NCBI GenBank assembly: GCA_018713755.1
Contig: DVOG01000036.1
Span: 1-13,185, forward strand
Direction of reading: 5' to 3'
DNA: 13,185 bases
From: Candidatus Spyradosoma merdigallinarum
GTDB taxonomy: Bacteria > Verrucomicrobiota > Verrucomicrobiia > Opitutales > UBA953
In this document: positions 13,034 through 13,185 of the stretch, in pieces
How the letters are laid out: the number at the start of each line of letters is the position of its first letter
Position numbering within the stretch: position 1 is the first letter of the stretch
Notes under the pieces: model-generated
Databases searched by the model: none
Told to the model about the DNA's origin: nothing
The model's input: the letters and a program-made list of their open reading frames with translations, nothing else
Position numbers and translations under genes: made by a program

Positions 13034-13185
13034 ATGGAAAAGCAAAAACCCCGAAAAGACAATTCTTTTTTCGGAAACGCGCCGAAGAAAGCGGCGCGGG
13101 AACGGAAATCCGTTCCCGCGAAAGCGAAGCGCGCGGCGCTCGGGCGCCGAAGCCTGCCGTTCAGCCGGCGCGGGAACGCCGACGG
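13034..13185 (+). CDS. probable start of a divergent gene with a very basic N-terminus, partial
   Basis: An open frame runs from ATG at 13034 to the right edge: 50 codons without a stop, cut off by the window. It begins MEKQKPRKDNSFFGNAPKKA and continues rich in Arg, Lys and Ala, with codon choices like those of neighbouring genes (GCG, CCG, AAG, CGC). Such basic, disordered N-terminal extensions are common on RNA-binding and RNA-modifying proteins, but nothing visible here names a function. GGGAA lies 9-14 nt upstream as a poor Shine-Dalgarno candidate. The alternative, that this is non-coding DNA upstream of the TPR operon, cannot be excluded because of its short length. Confidence 0.5.
   Translation, partial: MEKQKPRKDNSFFGNAPKKAARERKSVPAKAKRAALGRRSLPFSRRGNAD
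13095..13120. repeat. perfect inverted pair of the CGGGAAC motif near the right edge
   Basis: CGCGGGAACGG (13095-13105) and CCGTTCCCGCG (13110-13120) are perfect 11-bp arms around AAAT. A second 7-bp hairpin, CGCGCCG / CGGCGCG (13078-13098), overlaps its left arm, so the two would be mutually exclusive in RNA. No T tract follows on either strand. If the frame from 13034 is real, the pair lies in codons 22-29. Confidence 0.6.

Larger units (their letters stand above)
103..13177. repeat. dispersed short motif CGGGAAC / GTTCCCG (about 49 copies)
   Basis: By hand count there are 27 copies reading CGGGAAC and 22 reading GTTCCCG on the plus strand. Of these, 29 carry the preceding G (GCGGGAAC), and most are followed by G. 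With about 60% GC and independent bases, about 3 would be expected. Copies lie in every gene and in the spacers. In lepB all forward frames are used: Arg-Glu (5004), Gly-Thr (5050) and Gly-Asn (5492). The inverted form gives Phe-Pro (5246) and Val-Pro (6036). No single amino-acid pair therefore explains it. Copies are sparse between about 6660 and 8610 and between 10280 and 12400. Confidence 0.8.

Noticed and set aside
13027..13063. Minus-strand TTGTCT near 13060 as the -35 box of the TPR operon
   Set aside because: No acceptable -10 lies 16-19 nt downstream; the nearest TATAAT-like match is 20 nt away and poor.
13161..13185. Possible end of a minus-strand gene entering from the right (stop complement at 13161-13163)
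   Set aside because: Only seven codons are visible and they are Arg-rich without character. The plus-strand frame from 13034 fits codon use better.
1..13185. CRISPR arrays, tRNA or rRNA genes, insertion sequences
   Set aside because: No regularly spaced repeats, no cloverleaf or rRNA segments and no transposase or terminal repeats were seen. The dispersed motif is too short and irregularly spaced to be an array.

Overview
The window is chromosomal DNA, roughly 60% GC, from a Gram-negative (two-membrane) bacterium. The evidence is a periplasm-facing ExbB/ExbD proton-channel operon, several Sec signal peptides and a signal peptidase I. Codon use is strongly GC-rich at the third position, and most genes lack a clear Shine-Dalgarno site. 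The gene content, the enlarged signal peptidase and the TPR-ExbB-ExbD arrangement fit the PVC group (Lentisphaerota, Kiritimatiellota or Verrucomicrobiota). That placement is an inference of low confidence. No mobile element, phage gene, CRISPR array, rRNA or tRNA was seen.

Layout, left to right. (1) 1-923, minus: the N-terminal ~307 codons of an EpsN/PglE-like PLP sugar aminotransferase that runs off the left edge. (2) 1104-3197, plus: a phasin-like protein followed 36 nt later by an AarF/ABC1/UbiB-family kinase-like protein with two C-terminal membrane helices. (3) 3294-4580, plus: a membrane-bound family 2 glycosyltransferase behind its own consensus-like promoter. (4) 4581-4889: a 309-nt gap with two hairpins, a 61-nt stretch with no G on the plus strand, and an A9-C-T10 tract. 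(5) 4890-6185, plus: a signal peptidase I with an unusually large insertion. (6) 6244-6282: a bidirectional terminator between converging genes. (7) 12950 down to 6311, minus: an apparent five-gene operon in the order large TPR protein, smaller TPR protein with an acidic tail, ExbB/TolQ, ExbD/TolR, ExbD/TolR. (8) 13034 to the right edge, plus: the probable start of a divergent gene with a very basic N-terminus.

How the genes work together. The minus-strand operon looks like a complete energy-transducing module. A proton-driven inner-membrane channel (one ExbB-type and two ExbD-type subunits) is made with two exported TPR proteins that could act as its periplasmic partners. No TonB, TolA, TolB or Pal is encoded in the window. 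The aminotransferase and the glycosyltransferase both suggest surface-polysaccharide synthesis, but they lie on opposite strands, separated by the phasin/kinase pair.

The most striking signal is not a gene. The 7-mer CGGGAAC (longer form GCGGGAACG) occurs about 49 times on both strands in 13.2 kb, against about 3 expected from base composition. It lies in all three coding frames and in spacers. Four times it occurs as an inverted pair, including the stem of the bidirectional terminator. This resembles DNA-uptake sequences or the cyanobacterial HIP1 octamer in behaviour.
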